Source: Ignavibacteriota bacterium
Lineage (GTDB): Bacteria; Bacteroidota; Ignavibacteria; UBA10030
Assembly: GCA_003142575.1 (NCBI GenBank)
Contig: PLMS01000110.1
Location: 45,443-80,936 of the forward strand
DNA length: 35,494 nt
Reading direction: 5' to 3'
The notes under the pieces are model-generated. The model saw only the letters and a program-made list of their open reading frames with translations, did not search any database and was not told where the DNA came from. Positions 17,369-27,400 of this stretch are shown piece by piece (position 1 is the first letter of the stretch; every line of letters starts with the position of its first letter). The translations under genes and the position numbers were made by a program.

Positions 17369-17687
17369 TTCTGATCTAATCTTCTAAGAATAATTTTAAA
17401 GATGACTTCATTACTATGTCCAAGGCATCGCTCATGTTTATCGATAGCGCATCGCAAAGATTACGATGTAAGTGCGGAGAGTATTTGCTCCAGCCTCTTC
17501 ATATGAATTGAGCAATTCTTATATTGCAGTACATTTATGTTATGCCGTCATGGTTTGGCACAACAATATTTACTTCTTTTTTCTTCCATTCTCAACAGTT
17601 TAAATAGTGAAAAAAAGTTTACCTTACAACATGTTCCCCTCTGTCGAGTCCATTATTTTCTCCTCAGGGCTCCGGCGAAAGTTCATG
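17369..17687. other. 319-base gap upstream of the sensor operon
   Basis: This lies between the epimerase stop (17688) and the binding-protein start (17368), both on the minus strand, and should hold the sensor-operon promoter. No long coding frame is supported. A plus-strand TTGGCAC (near 17554) resembles half of a sigma-54 site but lacks the -12 half and points away from the operon. I see no strong hairpin. Confidence 0.4.
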
Positions 17688-19202
17688 TCATCGAGCCAAC
17701 GATTTCTTTTTTAGCCTCGTAATACAATTGATGAGCGCCCGCGAAGTATGATAGTTTGCCTTCCAGACCGACGCTTTCGGATAATACTTGATGTCCGGCA
17801 CCATATCAGCACCCCCCCAATACCAGCTTCCATGTTCCTGATCAATAAGATATTTTTCGATATAAGAAAACTGACGACAAAATTTATCATAGTACCGCAT
17901 TCCATCATCCGGAAATAGTTCAGACATCATCAAGAATGAATTGAGTGCTTCCACTTGCGACCACCATTCCTTGGTTTTCCTTATGATTGAAACAGGACCA
18001 TCGACGGTGAAGTAATATCCGCCATCAAAAAGCCCGCCATGCTCTTGATCCCATCCATCGTTTAAAGTGTGGTCGACCATTTTCTTCGCGATTGTAAGTG
18101 TAACGGTATCAAGCTTCAATCCCAATGTTTCTGAAGCATCCAACATTAAGTACGCTGTTTCCACATCATGGCCGAACGAAACATGATCGTATTCATAATT
18201 TTTTTCTCGAACTACCGAATTGGAATCACGATACGAAACCGGTGTCCAATCACTTTGAAAAAACAATACCATATATCCTTTTTTTGTTGTAATCACATCG
18301 CGGACAATTTGGAGTAATGAAGCTAGGCGACCTTTCACAATGGTATCGGGCCATACCTTGTAAAGTTCAGTAAAAGCTTCAAGTATATGAATCGTTGAGT
18401 TCTGATCTTTCGGTGGTGCGCCCCTGTAACCTTCTTTCAATGGTGTTCCATCTCGCTGTAAGAATTGAAAATAACCACCGAAGGAATAATCGTAACTGTG
18501 CTTCTCAAGCCAACGAAATGTTTCTTTTGCTAACTCCAATGCAACGGTATCGCCGGACGCATGATAATAGGCAGCGAGGCCATAAATGGCAAAAGCGTTA
18601 CCGTACGCTCGTTTGATAATAGTACCGCTTTCTTTAATTGGTTCGCCATATCTATCCACCAAATCATAAAATCCTCCATATTCTTTATCCCACATTTTGT
18701 TTTTTAGAAATATGAAACCATGATCGGCAATTTTTAGAAGTGTCGTGTCTTTTTGAAAATAATGCGTGGCATTTGCAGTAGACCAAACGTGTCGTGCCTG
18801 CGTTACGATCATTTTGTTCTGAGGGCCTTCCAACTCCCACTTATAATTTATGTCGCTAAAAAACCCGCCGTATACCGTGTCAATGGAGAGAGGGTAAAAT
18901 TTTGCAAATTCATCTTTAAGTAAACGCTGCATTTCATAGTAAATGGTATCTCTGCTGGGTTGATCTGCGCATTGTGAATTGTCAATTCCCGGTAACTCAG
19001 CCATATCCATTCCATCCGAAACATCTGCGACACACAAATCCTCGTGAAGTTTCAATATATGGGTATTCTCTTCATGAGAAGAGGTTTTTATCTCTCTAGA
19101 GGTATATCCCTTCTGTGATTCTTGTGCATATTTTTCTTGAGGGAAAAGAAAGGGAGTAAAAGTAATGAATGCACTGAGGATGAATGTTAATCCATTTTTC
19201 AT
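17688..19202 (-). CDS. AGE-family epimerase (cellobiose/mannobiose 2-epimerase-like) with signal peptide
   Basis: The start is taken at the ATG 19202, which has GGAG at the right distance; an upstream in-frame GTG (19214) overlaps that ribosome site and is unlikely. The first 25-30 residues form a signal peptide, followed by about 60 linker residues and then an alpha6/alpha6-barrel of usual length (about 400). Conserved parts are VTQARHVWSTANA, YGGFYDLVDRYGEP, SFGHDVETAYLM (catalytic His in GHDxE), KEWWSQVEALNSF and the C-terminal YHTSRAL. Cellobiose/mannobiose 2-epimerases turn mannobiose into mannosyl-glucose, which GH130 phosphorylases can cleave. Those enzymes are normally cytoplasmic, so the export signal is unusual. 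It ends in TGA, showing that TGA is a normal stop here. A 16-bp hairpin precedes the gene. Confidence 0.88.
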   Translation of the reverse strand: MKNGLTFILSAFITFTPFLFPQEKYAQESQKGYTSREIKTSSHEENTHILKLHEDLCVADVSDGMDMAELPGIDNSQCADQPSRDTIYYEMQRLLKDEFAKFYPLSIDTVYGGFFSDINYKWELEGPQNKMIVTQARHVWSTANATHYFQKDTTLLKIADHGFIFLKNKMWDKEYGGFYDLVDRYGEPIKESGTIIKRAYGNAFAIYGLAAYYHASGDTVALELAKETFRWLEKHSYDYSFGGYFQFLQRDGTPLKEGYRGAPPKDQNSTIHILEAFTELYKVWPDTIVKGRLASLLQIVRDVITTKKGYMVLFFQSDWTPVSYRDSNSVVREKNYEYDHVSFGHDVETAYLMLDASETLGLKLDTVTLTIAKKMVDHTLNDGWDQEHGGLFDGGYYFTVDGPVSIIRKTKEWWSQVEALNSFLMMSELFPDDGMRYYDKFCRQFSYIEKYLIDQEHGSWYWGGADMVPDIKYYPKASVWKANYHTSRALINCITRLKKKSLAR

Positions 19203-19224
19203 GACTCGCTCCACAAGGAATAGG

Positions 19225-19269
19225 ATTGGATAACCGATGAGAGATATCGATCTTCATCGGTTATCCAAT
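19225..19269 (-). promoter_or_regulatory. 16-bp perfect stem-loop in the epimerase leader
   Basis: ATTGGATAACCGATGA (19225-19240) and its exact reverse complement (19254-19269) enclose 13 bases. It lies between the GH5 stop (19295) and the epimerase ribosome site (19209-19212). No U-tract follows in the minus direction, so an mRNA-end stabiliser or processing element between the two genes, or a protein-binding palindrome, is more likely than a simple terminator. Confidence 0.55.
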
Positions 19270-19294
19270 GGATTTTTAATGCGTCTAAAAATGA

Positions 19295-21505
19295 TTATTT
19301 CAATAACAGCATTTTCTTTTGAGATAGATATTCACCTGCCTCAAGTCGATAGAAATAAACGCCTGAAGCAAATTGAGCAGCATCGAACTTAAAATTATAC
19401 ACTCCAGCTTCCATATGCTTATCCGCAAGCGTTGCTACTTTCTGCCCCAATAAGTTATACACGACCAACTTTACATTGGATGCCTTAGCAAGGGAAACGT
19501 TGATAGTCGTTGTTGGATTAAATGGATTGGGATAATTTTGTTCAAGAGAATATTTTACCGGAATTTGAGAAGTCATCGTTACAGATGTTACGGCACTTGT
19601 TGGCAAAGCAATGTAATCCAGGTACATCCAACCCCAAAGCATTTGCATTTGAATTGTGTTGTTACCTTGAACTAAATTTACATTTATAGTCTTCTGGTAC
19701 CATGTCGTAGTCGAAGCTGCTGTGAATGCTACCGTATCGACACGTACACCATTGATATTGATACATTGGGATTTGGGAGATGCATAATTTAGTTTATATC
19801 CGAATGCAAGAGGATAATTTCCAGATGCTTGTACATTACTAATGTACCAGGTTATTTTAACTGTAGTATCGTTTGTAGCAATATTTACAAATTTATTATT
19901 GCTTGCAGTATTGTCGCTTGTTACAGTAAGTCCAGAACCCATCAGTGCTGCAGACTCTGCTTCGAACTTTGTCATGGGCGGTGTACCGACTGAAAGTTGA
20001 ACTGTGTTAGATACTTTTTGATGCCCACCGCTGTTTGTTGCAACCGCAGTGACCGCATAACTTCCGGGCGGGATACTATTCCATTTAAACGTAAAAAATG
20101 ATGTATCTGATGAAGCTGTATACGGTGTTGTAACTTCACCGATCTTCGTTGTATCGGCATAAAAAGTAACCAAAGAAATTGGCATTGTATCTGAGACTGT
20201 GACATTGAATGTCAAACTTGTACTATCCGGATAACTTGCATTTGTTGGAGGAGTTGTGATCGTAATGGACGGCCAACTAAATGCAATACCATTGACTGCA
20301 ACGTCTGATCGATGGTCATTCCACATCGATTGCATACCAGCAAGCATGTTCGCCTGACTGGAAATCTGCACATCCGTCCATGACCACGCAAGCGATCCTG
20401 CATAACCGAGATGATAAAGTGTATCATATAATGCTGTCTGAGCAATATTTGGTGGATTTCCACGGCCGGTTTCCATTGCATACTCAGCAACAACAATGGG
20501 TTTACTCAATCCCCACTGAACTGCAAGAGCATTAAATGGTGAAGTGGAAAGGGGTGTTGATGATGAATAATAATGAACTGAAAAGAAATCAAGTATCCCT
20601 TTCGCATCACCGCCTGCGTTCACTAAACGACTATCACTGTAATAGTTCATATTGGGCCCTGCTGCAATTTTCTCTAAATGGAATAAAATTTCATTAGGGG
20701 TGAGATTCGACCGGTATTTTTGTTTCAAGTCGGTGCCTATTCGCGTTCTTTCAGCAGCCGTCAATTTTGAAAGTCCGGGAGTGACCTTCGCAAGAATATT
20801 ATCGGTAAGAGCATAAAAACTCCATGCACCGTTCGTTACGAGAGCAGAGGTATCAGCGCGATGTATCGCACCAGCACAAAGGTTCACAAACTGCTGGATC
20901 GAAGACATCGGCACATGGTTAACATCAGACCAGCCAAATTCATTGCTCATGCCTTCCGGTTCGTTGAAGATCTCCCAGGCAATAATCGCCGGATGATGTT
21001 TCAAAGAATCGACCATCGGAATGAGACAGTTATTAATATATCTTCGGGTGTAATTAGTATCGTTCAAAAGCAAGGTATTTCGATTGAGAACAGTAGCACC
21101 ATTGGTAGACCTGAGCATATCAAACGACCACAGACATAAGACGACGCCTACCTCCCGCTCCCACGCCATGTCGAGCACCTTTTTGATATCGGCAATACAC
21201 ACTGTGCCCGGTCCGATCACAAATCCCGAGTCACTGCTGAATTGCGGCGTGTTGATGCCATTCGTGTGCAGCCACCAACGGACCGCATTCCCGCCATGGT
21301 CATGAACCTGCTGCATCATATCTGCAAACTGATTAAAATCCGTACTCCCCGGACCCAGATCTGAAGCAAAGCTGACCCAGGCAAGATTTGCCCCGCTTAA
21401 AAATAATTGCTGATTGTTATATACTATGCGTTTGGGTTGTGCGAAAATAGCTTGAGATGTCAGGAACAACACTGTACTGAGAACCAAAAACGTTTGACGA
21501 CTCAT
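19295..21505 (-). CDS. GH5 glycoside hydrolase (mannanase-like) with CBM and T9SS tail
   Basis: This 736-residue secreted enzyme has GGAG before its ATG and a signal peptide (1-22). The TIM barrel (about 28-410) has HGGNAVRWWLH, AWEIFNEPEG with the acid/base Glu182, and PIVVAEYAMETG with the nucleophile Glu341, as in clan A GH5 enzymes. An Ig-like domain (about 412-508) follows, then a CBM6/35-like module (about 512-640) opening with FEAESA. The T9SS sorting domain (about 655-736) has NYPNPFNPTTT and ends K-K-M-L-L-L-K. CBM35-type modules often bind mannan, and with the neighbouring epimerase and GH130 an endo-beta-mannanase role fits best. The subfamily was not assigned. A terminator precedes the gene, so it may have its own promoter. 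Confidence 0.85.
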   Translation of the reverse strand: MSRQTFLVLSTVLFLTSQAIFAQPKRIVYNNQQLFLSGANLAWVSFASDLGPGSTDFNQFADMMQQVHDHGGNAVRWWLHTNGINTPQFSSDSGFVIGPGTVCIADIKKVLDMAWEREVGVVLCLWSFDMLRSTNGATVLNRNTLLLNDTNYTRRYINNCLIPMVDSLKHHPAIIAWEIFNEPEGMSNEFGWSDVNHVPMSSIQQFVNLCAGAIHRADTSALVTNGAWSFYALTDNILAKVTPGLSKLTAAERTRIGTDLKQKYRSNLTPNEILFHLEKIAAGPNMNYYSDSRLVNAGGDAKGILDFFSVHYYSSSTPLSTSPFNALAVQWGLSKPIVVAEYAMETGRGNPPNIAQTALYDTLYHLGYAGSLAWSWTDVQISSQANMLAGMQSMWNDHRSDVAVNGIAFSWPSITITTPPTNASYPDSTSLTFNVTVSDTMPISLVTFYADTTKIGEVTTPYTASSDTSFFTFKWNSIPPGSYAVTAVATNSGGHQKVSNTVQLSVGTPPMTKFEAESAALMGSGLTVTSDNTASNNKFVNIATNDTTVKITWYISNVQASGNYPLAFGYKLNYASPKSQCININGVRVDTVAFTAASTTTWYQKTINVNLVQGNNTIQMQMLWGWMYLDYIALPTSAVTSVTMTSQIPVKYSLEQNYPNPFNPTTTINVSLAKASNVKLVVYNLLGQKVATLADKHMEAGVYNFKFDAAQFASGVYFYRLEAGEYLSQKKMLLLK

Positions 21506-21550
21506 TGCTGTACTCCATGGCTAATAATGAAAATCCAGAATCCTATGGAA

Positions 21551-21592
21551 ATAACAAAAGTAGCCGACAAGTGTTTACAGATACTTGCCGGC
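21551..21592 (-). terminator. Rho-independent terminator after the beta-helix gene
   Basis: On the minus strand GCCGGCAAGT (21592-21583) pairs with ACTTGTCGGC (21572-21563), ten pairs with one G-U, around a 10-base loop. CTACTTTTGTTATTT follows directly. It lies 38 bases after the stop at 21630 and before the GH5 start at 21505. It could end or attenuate the TonB receptor/beta-helix transcript. Confidence 0.7.
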
Positions 21593-21629
21593 CACTCAGA
21601 AAAGCGACTACTATGTTACAGCGTACTGC

Positions 21630-24362
21630 TTATTTGAGAAGCAGCATCTTCTTCACTGAACTGAAGTTTCCGGTCTCTAAGCGATAGAAATACACGCCCG
21701 ATGCCAGTTTGCTTGCGTCAAACACAACAGATTGCTGTCCTGCATTCATACGAGTGTCAATCAATGTACGAACTTGTTGACCCAGGATGTTATACACGAG
21801 CAACTTCACATTGGAAGCCTTTGCTAATGAGAAGTTGATCGTTGTTGTTGGGTTGAACGGATTCGGATAGTTCTGCTCAAGGGCAAACGTACCCGGGACC
21901 AGTCCATCTTTCGCTACGCCAGTTTTGATATCCTGTTTGATCAACTGGATATAGTCAACATTCACGCCGCCGCCGCTTAGCACTAACTTATGTGTACCTG
22001 CAGCTAACGTAAAGGTCGGTGATACAACATCATTACCCGTAGAATCTAACTTCGTCGTACTACCAGTTTGATATTTGAAAGGAAGATTTGCAGTCGCAAG
22101 AGTTGTGCCTGCTTCTGATATCACTATTGGGGCATTCGTGGTAGCAAGATTCTGCCCAAATATTCGAAGTTTGTATGTTCCACCGATATCTGCCTTAGCA
22201 GTAATAGTATCTTTCCCTGCAGTACCCAAAGATACGTATTGGAAGTTGGATGCAACCCAAGTAATACCTATAGCAGAAGCTGTCGCACTTGTTGATACAG
22301 CGGTTGCACCTGTTAATTTTATCGTATCTGTACCGGCTACATTATATCTGGCGAGATCGACTTCGGCTATCTGTAGAGTGCCCCATCCACCGCTTTGAAA
22401 CACACCGATTGTATTTGATCCCGCTGTTAAATTGAATGCCACTGTATCGTTCGAAGCATAAACGGTGTTCGTTGGATTCATGGTCATCCATTGCCAGCCA
22501 GTGCTCGAGACACCTTTCGTCCATTGAATATTGCCATTAGATGCTGAGTTGGCACCATCACTAATTGGATCACCACCCCAACTATACGTATTTATATCAC
22601 CGATTCGGCCACCATTAACCTGGAAATCCATTCCAATTGATCCAGTATTGCCTTGCATATTAATCTGCCATTTTGCTTGGTATTGTCCTGCCTTACCAGA
22701 AGGTACATTAAATGTCCACCCAAGCGTTCCCACATTGGCATAGTTCCAATAGATGAACCCTTGATTGGTTCCAACAGCAGAGGTACCACTTATTCCGCCA
22801 TTCTCTGCTTCGATCTTTACTTTGACCGAATCTATAACTACTTGACCGGCTAATTTTTCGATATCTGCAATATTCTTAGTTTGATTAGCTAAGAATGTCG
22901 CTTTTTGAGTTGGAAAATAGTTAAGATCACCGATAGGCAAACCATCAGTGCCAGCAGTCATAAGTGTGGCATCGGTATACGCAAAGTTTTCCGGTAATGG
23001 CCATGTATTTAAGAAATAATCTGTTTCAGGATGGTAAAAGAATGTGGTGTACGCTGAACTAGCTCGAACTTGTGTAATAAAAGCCCACATTGAATCCACC
23101 ATCGTTGCTCCGGTAAGAGAAAATCGCGGTTGCTGCCAATTGACATCAGTAAGATAATTGGTCATACCAGTTGGTAAGCTTGACAACCAATTGGTATCTG
23201 AAATAACCATATGACCACCACCGCTAGTAAGGCTATAAGGTGTTACATAATCGGCTACAGAAACCGGATCAATAAACCATGCTCGCGTTATAGTATCAGC
23301 ACCTCCTGTTGCTCTATATTTTGCCTTAATCAACGGATCGAGATATGCATACGTCTTTGTAATAACAATTCTGCGCGCTTGTTCTGTACCATATATAGCA
23401 GGTAAGGTACCAACGCCAAATAAACCGCTGTACGTCTGTCTCGCATCACGGCCGGCTGTATGCATATCGGCATATCCTTCGCCTTCCCACCATCCATTGA
23501 TAACGAGATTGTTTGCAAAGTAGGCATTTTGGTACCAATTGCCTGAGTTGGACATAATACCACGGCCTACATTCGCTATGGTATTGTGGTTATATCGTAA
23601 ATACTTTGCAGAACCACCTTCCATCTGGAACGTGGTAAATCCAACGTTAAAGAATGTGTTATTTTCTATAATAACTGAATCTTGATCTGCCCAAATCGAA
23701 ATACCGCGGCCAGACCATTGTTGCACCGGCGGCGTTTCTTCTAAGTTACGGAATTTACAATTTTGGACATAGCATTCGTTCCCCGTTCCACTGAAAACCA
23801 CGAGTGAGAAATTACTGCGTTCAAATACACATCCGTCAATAATATATCTATGGTTGTTTGCAGCGAACACGACGGGTTGGTATGCACCTTGTCCACCACT
23901 CTCAACATAAGAACCATTAATCCAAATGTTCTTTAATGTTACATCATCTCCTGCTGAAAGGATTGAACCGGATGAACTCGTGAGATCAGGTCGGCTCGCT
24001 TTCATTTGAATTTCCGGTGGATAATTGCTGAATCCGAGACTATTCATTGGGTCCGCGACAATCCTTAACGGGAAACCGCTATTCGTAATAGCATCTACTA
24101 ACCAGTACTGCCCATTTGTTTTGAGCTTGTACACACGGTTAACATTCTTTCTTGCACCGCCCGTAACCGTATCGCTATTTACAGCGTCTCGAAGTGCGTT
24201 TATTCTGATACTGAAACCGGTTTGATAACATGCAACGTCCATGGTATCCCCCCTTATCACATTGGTAGTATCCGCCAGCGTTTGCGCCCTAACTTGCCGG
24301 CAAGGTAAAATCAACGCTCCAACAAGAAATATAAAGAGCGAAAAGTTTAAATAAGTTTTCAT
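21630..24362 (-). CDS. Secreted right-handed beta-helix protein with CBM-like domains and T9SS tail
   Basis: The 910-residue protein has AGGAG before its ATG and a signal peptide (1-27). Residues about 100-300 carry the repeated N/V/I-rich coils of a parallel beta-helix (DDVTLKNIWING, YIIDGCVFERS, CYVQNCKFRN, VIIENNTFFNVG), the fold of polysaccharide lyases and of DUF4957/DUF5123-type proteins. A CBM6/35-like domain (about 505-655, KIEAENGG start) and a second beta-sandwich ending in VNVDYIQLIKQ (about 660-800) follow. The T9SS domain (about 830-910) has NYPNPFNPTTT and ends K-K-M-L-L-L-K. No catalytic residue set could be recognised, so it may be a lyase, an epimerase or a binding protein. 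It lies 68 bases behind the TonB receptor, in the place a SusD-like surface glycan-binding protein would occupy, which suggests glycan capture. Confidence 0.8.
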   Translation of the reverse strand: MKTYLNFSLFIFLVGALILPCRQVRAQTLADTTNVIRGDTMDVACYQTGFSIRINALRDAVNSDTVTGGARKNVNRVYKLKTNGQYWLVDAITNSGFPLRIVADPMNSLGFSNYPPEIQMKASRPDLTSSSGSILSAGDDVTLKNIWINGSYVESGGQGAYQPVVFAANNHRYIIDGCVFERSNFSLVVFSGTGNECYVQNCKFRNLEETPPVQQWSGRGISIWADQDSVIIENNTFFNVGFTTFQMEGGSAKYLRYNHNTIANVGRGIMSNSGNWYQNAYFANNLVINGWWEGEGYADMHTAGRDARQTYSGLFGVGTLPAIYGTEQARRIVITKTYAYLDPLIKAKYRATGGADTITRAWFIDPVSVADYVTPYSLTSGGGHMVISDTNWLSSLPTGMTNYLTDVNWQQPRFSLTGATMVDSMWAFITQVRASSAYTTFFYHPETDYFLNTWPLPENFAYTDATLMTAGTDGLPIGDLNYFPTQKATFLANQTKNIADIEKLAGQVVIDSVKVKIEAENGGISGTSAVGTNQGFIYWNYANVGTLGWTFNVPSGKAGQYQAKWQINMQGNTGSIGMDFQVNGGRIGDINTYSWGGDPISDGANSASNGNIQWTKGVSSTGWQWMTMNPTNTVYASNDTVAFNLTAGSNTIGVFQSGGWGTLQIAEVDLARYNVAGTDTIKLTGATAVSTSATASAIGITWVASNFQYVSLGTAGKDTITAKADIGGTYKLRIFGQNLATTNAPIVISEAGTTLATANLPFKYQTGSTTKLDSTGNDVVSPTFTLAAGTHKLVLSGGGVNVDYIQLIKQDIKTGVAKDGLVPGTFALEQNYPNPFNPTTTINFSLAKASNVKLLVYNILGQQVRTLIDTRMNAGQQSVVFDASKLASGVYFYRLETGNFSSVKKMLLLK

Positions 24363-24389
24363 AAAATAACTCCTATATGTTTGTGAAAG

Positions 24390-24408
24390 AGTATAGTGGT
24401 TTTATACT
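24390..24408. other. Small inverted repeat between receptor and beta-helix genes
   Basis: AGTATA-GTGGTTT-TATACT is a 6-bp perfect inverted repeat in the 68-base gap between the TonB receptor stop and the beta-helix start. It may be a weak RNA hairpin that sets relative expression. The short arms could occur by chance. Confidence 0.25.
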
Positions 24409-24430
24409 GCTACAATTACCGAACTCATAC

Positions 24431-27400
24431 TTAAAAATTATATCGAAGACCAACGTCCATAGTAGCACCATAATAATATGCATACGTTGGATTTGCTATA
24501 CGCGTACCTGCCAGATAACTTTCATCGCGGGTGTTTGTTATGTTATTAAGATTGGCGTAGAGTTGTAGAGAACTTCCGAGTTTCTGTTGAATTGCCAGGT
24601 CCCAACGATCGTATTTTCCCGTAAAAGAATCTAACAACGGAATTGAACCGATGCTGGATACTTTATCAGATTGGTATATATAAGAAGCACGTATCGAAAA
24701 TCCTTTATACTCATACCCCATCGTAACATTTAAGATGTGCGAGGGCTGATCCGGCATTCGTTGTGTTCTTGATGTGATAATATAATCATTGGTTATAATC
24801 TTTCTACGGTGAGTTGGATCCGTCGGATCAGGATCCGTTGAAATTTTTCCTGTATATTGCGGTACATCTACAGTAGAGTTTATGTACGTCCAGTTAATAT
24901 TGAATAGCAAACCCGTCAACGGCTGGGGGAGATACCAAAAATTAGTCTGCCACTCAAATTCAACACCTCTGTACTGAGCCGGTGTCGGGTTGTTCATCCA
25001 TGTATTGATCTTCGGGTTGTTAATAAACCAATTTGGATTATTAACATTCAATTGTGCATTAATCATTTTGTAGATCACCGTGTCTACACTGGTTATCCCC
25101 TGATACATAATCAAATTATCAATAGATTTATAGAATCCCGAAACGCCTAACAAACCGATATATTTATCAATAATGGAAAACGCAGCATCAGCATTCTTTG
25201 AACGTGAATCTTTTAAGGATCCATTTGCTGCGACTATACTAGTACTATAATAATCAAGTGTGGTAATTGGCGCATACATATTGTAATCAGGACGGGTTAC
25301 TGTTTCTGTTCCCGCAAGGTGAATTCTTAACCAATCAAACGGCTGGATCTTTAAGTGAACCATCGGAAGCCAAAATGAATTTTCTCGGATATTTTCATTC
25401 TTAGAAAAGTCGCTCGGCGGAGATTCAGCTCCAGCGTTGTTCGATGCACGAAAACTCTGTCCATGATATTTTGTATAATCTGCATCATATCGCACACCAG
25501 GAATGAGTGTAAGATATGGGCCCAGCTTAATTTCGGCCATAAGATACCCCGCCTGATATTGTTCGATACCATCATAGTCATACCCCATTGAACCTATGGA
25601 TATTCTTTGCCAATCGGAAGAACCACTCGCCTGCAGTGCACTCGTTAATTCATGCATAAGACGTAAATCAGGAGATACCCCAAATCCATGATACGTGCCA
25701 CCTAAAAAATTCGAGGGAACAGTATATCCACGATCAAAATTCCAGAGATTCCACACCTGCGTGCTTGCTATCGCTGTTGAATCTCTTGCAACATTAAAAT
25801 CATTGGGATACATTCGAGCCAGTGCTTGAACGAGATCAGAATTTACACCGTTCCATCCGTTGCCATATTGAAGATTATCATGGCCCCACTGTTCTTGATT
25901 GAACGTTCTTGTGAGCCATTTAAATTTTCCACCGGTCTTAAGATACCCGTTAATATTATCGGTCACGGTAAAGGGAATCTGGAAATTAAATTGTGCGGTT
26001 TTCTGATTTTCAATAAGCCGCGTGCTATACACAAATGCCGATTTAAGACCAGTTGTCGATGCAGTGCCGGTTGTTACTGCAAGGGGAGTCTCCCACTTGT
26101 AAACATCCGCTAAGGGAGTTGATGCATAAATTATTTTTGAACCTGCACTATCAGCTCCATTTTCCTGTGAAAATTCCCATCGATAGTCATTAGGATCATC
26201 CGTTTTTGATCCTGAGGAAGAGAGACCTAGATCGTATTTTATCCATCCAAAATCCTGCATTGCTCCCACGCTGGTTGTATAGAGGGAAGTGGTAGAAACA
26301 TTATCATCTAAATCATAGTAACGAGTAGCATGCCCATCTCCGCTATATAATTGATCGGATCTATATGATCCTTCGGTCTTTGCCTGATTTAAAAAACCAT
26401 TACCAGTTAACTTACCGTATGGAATTTTATAATCCAGTAAAAGGTTGGCGCCTAACCTATTTTTATAGTTTTCGTCTCTTCTTTGAGTAACCTTATAGTA
26501 TGTAAAGGAGTTAATATCAGGGTTTGCGCCCGTTTGGGCTCCCTCCCTATACTCTGCATCAATTTTATCAGCATAACGATTATTTCTATCGGCATTTAAC
26601 CCAAAAATGACACCAAGGTTATTGTCGAAGAAACGGTCACTTACACCAAAAACACCACTGTAGTTACCATAATATTTATTAAGATTGCTATATCCCCCTT
26701 GGAGAGTAGCGTTCGTCTGAAATTCTTCCGGAGCTTCTTTCAACCGTAAATCTATCGTCCCGCCGAGAGCATCGGCATCCATATCGGGAGTATTCGCTTT
26801 TTTTACTTCTATACCATCGAGAACATTGGACGAAATAAGCGATAGGTCAACACTCCTATCATTATTGTTTGTTGCCGGCAGCGCGACACCATTTACGGTG
26901 ACCGTGTTATACTTTGGAGCCAAGCCACGGATCGCCACCGAGGTAGCTTCACCATTATATCGATCAATCGAAATACCGGGTAAACGGCCAATCGATTCAG
27001 CAGCACTTGCATCCGGCAATTCTTTAATACGATCGGCAGCAACGATATTAGATATTGTATTTGAAGCCAATTGCTGGTTAATTGCGGCTTGTTGTCCCCT
27101 TGCCTGTGCAGTCACTACCACTTCCTCACCCATCAAAGATTGTGGTTCCATTCTAATCTCTTTTTCTATGACAATATCTTCAGTAACCGTCACCTGGAAA
27201 GAAGCGGGTTTATAGCCTAAGTAAGAGACCTTCAAAGTCCATTCACCTGCTGGAATAAATCGCAGGTAATAACTTCCATCGATGTCTGTCGCAACTCCTA
27301 AACTAGTGTTCTGAACAATGATGTTCGCTCCAATGAGCGGCTCACCTGTCACTTTATCCAAAACACGACCTTTTATAGAACCAGATCCTGCGGCATACAT

